A DNA stretch of 64,000 nucleotides, taken from the NCBI GenBank assembly GCA_963753115.1, contig CAVWBB010000018.1, positions 124,001 through 188,000 of the forward strand, given 5' to 3'. The translations under genes were made by a program, and so were the position numbers. The stretch is from Bog-473 sp963753115. Lineage in GTDB: Bacteria; Actinomycetota; Acidimicrobiia; Acidimicrobiales; RAAP-2. The notes under the pieces are model-generated. The model was given only the letters and a program-made list of their open reading frames with translations. It made no database searches and was not told the origin of the DNA. Positions 62,235 through 64,000 of this stretch are shown piece after piece (the stretch's first letter is position 1; each line of letters opens with the position of its first letter).

Positions 62235-63094
62235 TACTTGGTCGTCGTCGTGGACGAAGGCTTCGTCGTCGTCGTGGCCGGCGCAGCCGTCGTGGTCGTC
62301 ACGGGTGCTGTCGTCGTGGTGGCCGAGGGCGCCGTCGTCGGGGTGGTGGCGGGGGCGGTCGTGCTCGTCGTGGCCACCGGGGCCTGGTCACCGGCCAGCA
62401 CCTGCAACAGCGCACTGATCGTGGTGCCGGGTGGCTTGGGGAGGCTGGTGCCCTCGGGCGCGAACCCGACCGTGATCAGCTGCCGGTTGACGAACTTGAG
62501 GTCGGCCGGCTTCAACGTCGTCACACCCCCGGTCTGCACCTCCTCGGTTCCACCGGACGAGGTCTTCTTGGTCTGGGTCGTGATCAGCCAGGTCCGCGCC
62601 TGCACCACGCCGACCTTGCCGGCATCGGGCGTCCCCGCCCCGCACTTCTGGCCGTTCTTGTACGCCGGGACCTTGGTCGACGGGTACGTCAACGAGGTGT
62701 TGGTCAGGGTCAACCCGGTATAGCCATCGGCGAACTTCCCGAGCGTGGCGTTGTTCCCCGCCTCGCTGGAGGTCTTCGGCGCGACGAGGACGACGCCGTC
62801 GCCGGTCGTCGTCAGGCCCGTCTTGGCTGTGGAGGGCGAGGCAGGCAGTGCCGACTCCATGGTCCCGCAGATGTCGAAGGCCAGCCCGGCGTGCCACGAC
62901 GTCCCGACCGTCGGCTCGACGACCGCCGGAACCTTGTTGTAGTTGTACTTCGCCACGGCGATAGAGGCGAGCCCGATGATGACGATGATGACGAGCGCGG
63001 CGTACCAGTTCACGGGCATCTGCCCGCGATAGGTGGTGCCGCCGCCCGTTGCGGCGGCGCGTGCGACTGATTTCCCAGAAGAGCTTCTCGCCAT
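62234..63094 (-). CDS. single-pass membrane protein with Thr-rich tail, unknown function
   Basis: A 286-residue protein: basic cytoplasmic start (MARSSSGKSVARAAATGGGT), one membrane helix (WYAALVIIVIIGLASIAVAK), an extracytoplasmic domain of about 180 residues with conserved-looking parts (PTVGTSWHAGLAFDICGTME, LTTTGDGVVLVAPKTSSEAG, KFADGYTGLTL, KNGQKCGAGTPDAGKVGVVQ), then a disordered tail of about 45 Thr, Ala, Pro and Ser residues. Two cysteines (FDICG, QKCGAG) may form a disulfide. I do not recognise the domain. It is directly before manC with an overlapping TAATG, so it is co-translated with it. A role in cell-envelope glycan assembly is inferred from this context only. Confidence 0.8.
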   Translation of the reverse strand: MARSSSGKSVARAAATGGGTTYRGQMPVNWYAALVIIVIIGLASIAVAKYNYNKVPAVVEPTVGTSWHAGLAFDICGTMESALPASPSTAKTGLTTTGDGVVLVAPKTSSEAGNNATLGKFADGYTGLTLTNTSLTYPSTKVPAYKNGQKCGAGTPDAGKVGVVQARTWLITTQTKKTSSGGTEEVQTGGVTTLKPADLKFVNRQLITVGFAPEGTSLPKPPGTTISALLQVLAGDQAPVATTSTTAPATTPTTAPSATTTTAPVTTTTAAPATTTTKPSSTTTTK

Positions 63095-63108
63095 GGCGGG
63101 TGGCAACC

Positions 63109-63914
63109 CTACAGCCTGGCGGGGTGCCCTCCCGCGGCAGGCGACCCTTCGAGCAGGTCACGGTACAGCGCGGCGGTCTCGGGATGGAAGCAGTCCGGCA
63201 GGGTGTCCGAGGCCCTCCGGGTGGCCGGGACGCCCACCACTCCGGCCAGGGTCTGCAGGTGTGCCATGGCTGCGCGCAGCCGGACCTGGTTGCCCTGGGC
63301 CGCGGTGGCGATCAGGAGGGCGCGGTACAACCGCTCGTCGTAGGGGCTGACCAGCAGCGCCTTGCGGACCACCCACTCGGCCTCGTCGACGCACCCCGAC
63401 CCGACGCACGCGTCCGCGCCCCGCAGCGCCGTCCGCACGACCAAGGACTCGATCTCCGCCTCGGTGCCGTCGAACACGGCCCAATCCGTACGCTGCAACC
63501 CCGCAAAGAGGGGGCCGCGCACGAGTCGCATGGCCGAAACGATGTGACGAGGGTCGTCGCCGGTGGCCAGCGTCGTGAAGCGCTCGACGTCGGTCGTCAC
63601 CGTGTCGAGCAGCTGCAGGTCGACGCCGCGCGGCAGGTGCGCCCGGCCGTCGGCGGTCGCGGCCGAGTGCCCGGCGGGCATCCGAGGCCGTCGAGTGCAC
63701 GGTGGACGGTGCCACCGGACGCTCGGGCCACAGCGCCAGCGACCATTCGGAGTTGCGCACGCCGCGGCGGTGGAAGGCGAGGTAGACCACGAGCTCGACG
63801 AGCGGCCGAACGTTGGAACGGTGCAGCGGCGCCGGTCACCTCGACCGGGCCGAGCACCGCAACGTCGACGCCGTCGTGGTTCACCGTCGGGGAACGGTCG
63901 GCGACGGCACACAC
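63109..63914 (-). CDS. bacterial transcriptional activator domain (BTAD) protein, frameshifted
   Basis: Pieces of one protein in three frames. First VDVAVLGPVEVTGAAAPFQR, a SARP/BTAD-type opening with the sheet before the winged helix, then RNSEWSLALWPERPVAPSTV, the winged helix where the SARP family has a conserved tryptophan and proline, then an undisturbed BTAD half: LLDTVTTDVERFTTLATGDD, AVFDGTEAEIESLVVRTALR, ALLVSPYDERLYRALLIATA, VPATRRASDTLPDCFHPETA. Changes are needed near 63815 and 63670. The corrected protein would be about 268 residues. The start is uncertain: GTG at 63914 lies two bases after the tRNA end, and GTG at 63884 is also possible. BTAD proteins regulate secondary metabolism or envelope genes; the target here is unknown. 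Confidence 0.75.
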
Positions 63915-63915
63915 G

Positions 63916-63989
63916 TGGGGGCGGAGGGATTCGAACCCTCACTGGGGACGGTTTAAGCGCCCTGCCTCTGCCAGTTGGGCTACGCCCCC
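63916..63989 (-). tRNA. class I tRNA with anticodon UAA (decoding unclear)
   Basis: A complete cloverleaf on the minus strand, 74 bases: acceptor stem GGGGGCG/CGCCCCC, D arm beginning TAGCCC with GGC on the other side, anticodon stem GGGCG/CGTCC with loop CTTAAAC, a five-base variable region (CCAGT), and T arm GAGGG-TTCGAAT-CCCTC, discriminator A, CCA not encoded. The loop gives anticodon UAA, which would read UUA (leucine). All bacterial leucine tRNAs have a long variable arm, and this one does not. It might be a suppressor-like, decayed or atypical tRNA. The pairing is intact except for one 13-22 mismatch, so decay is not obvious. Confidence 0.8.
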
Positions 63990-64000
63990 TTGGGCACCAT

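Noticed and set aside
63109..63942. BTAD protein start at 63942
   Set aside because: That reading begins inside the tRNA T arm (MRVRIPPPP is a typical tRNA-derived artefact).

Overview
The window comes from a high-GC actinobacterium, most likely of the class Acidimicrobiia. Four things point there: coenzyme F420 genes (cofD, cofE) with several luciferase-like flavin/F420 oxidoreductases; a mycobacterial-style set of steroid side-chain genes; the actinobacterial neighbourhood that links manB, a SIS-domain sugar isomerase, F420 genes and manC; and two secreted proteins with 42-residue repeats of the type 'YWEVASDGGIFxFGDAxFxGS'. The class is inferred from gene content; no rRNA is present.

Layout. 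0-3 kb: biotin operon bioA-bioF-bioD on the minus strand, bioD running off the edge. 3-5 kb: an archaeal-type riboflavin synthase and a secreted G1 glutamic peptidase. 5-18 kb: acyl-CoA dehydrogenase, three acyl-CoA synthetases, small accessory genes, a luciferase-like oxidoreductase and the first repeat protein (badly frameshifted). 17.7-19.3 kb: the second repeat protein. 19.5-24.6 kb: a five-gene operon matching the mycobacterial igr (intracellular growth) steroid operon: FadE29-ChsH2-FadE28-ChsH1-Ltp2, each gene overlapping the next by 1 to 4 bases. 24.8-28.5 kb: ArsR/SRPBCC genes with a long palindromic operator, glutaminase and an Anbu-type proteasome-like peptidase. 28.7-32 kb: a CYP125/142-like P450 followed by two luciferase-like oxidoreductases. 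33.3-37.1 kb: a FadE26/FadE27-like pair divergent from a thiolase. 37-46 kb: methyltransferase, SIS protein, Trm112-like protein, phosphohexomutase, CPBP protease, FtsH, and an ECF sigma factor with a DUF4349 membrane protein. 46-64 kb: envelope glycan genes (a very large membrane glycosyltransferase, three GT4 enzymes, epimerases, manC) interrupted by cofD-cofE, and a tRNA-like gene at the edge.

How it works together. Five near-palindromic sites fitting TnnAACnnGTTnnA, the KstR operator consensus of mycobacteria, lie at 9784, 15751, 24688, 28595 and 35762. Each stands before a gene expected to act in steroid side-chain breakdown: CoA ligases, the igr-like operon, the P450, and the FadE26/27 and thiolase pair. 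Together they outline a dispersed but co-regulated sterol-catabolism regulon in this genome. No kstR gene lies in the window. CofD and CofE would supply the F420 that some of the luciferase-like enzymes need.

Data quality. At least twelve genes, including housekeeping ones such as bioD and bioF, read correctly only if one or more single-base indels are corrected, often in G or C runs. Most of these are probably consensus errors in a draft or metagenome assembly. The repeat protein at 11.6-13.8 kb has so many breaks that real decay is also possible. No gene-free stretch exceeds about 240 bases.
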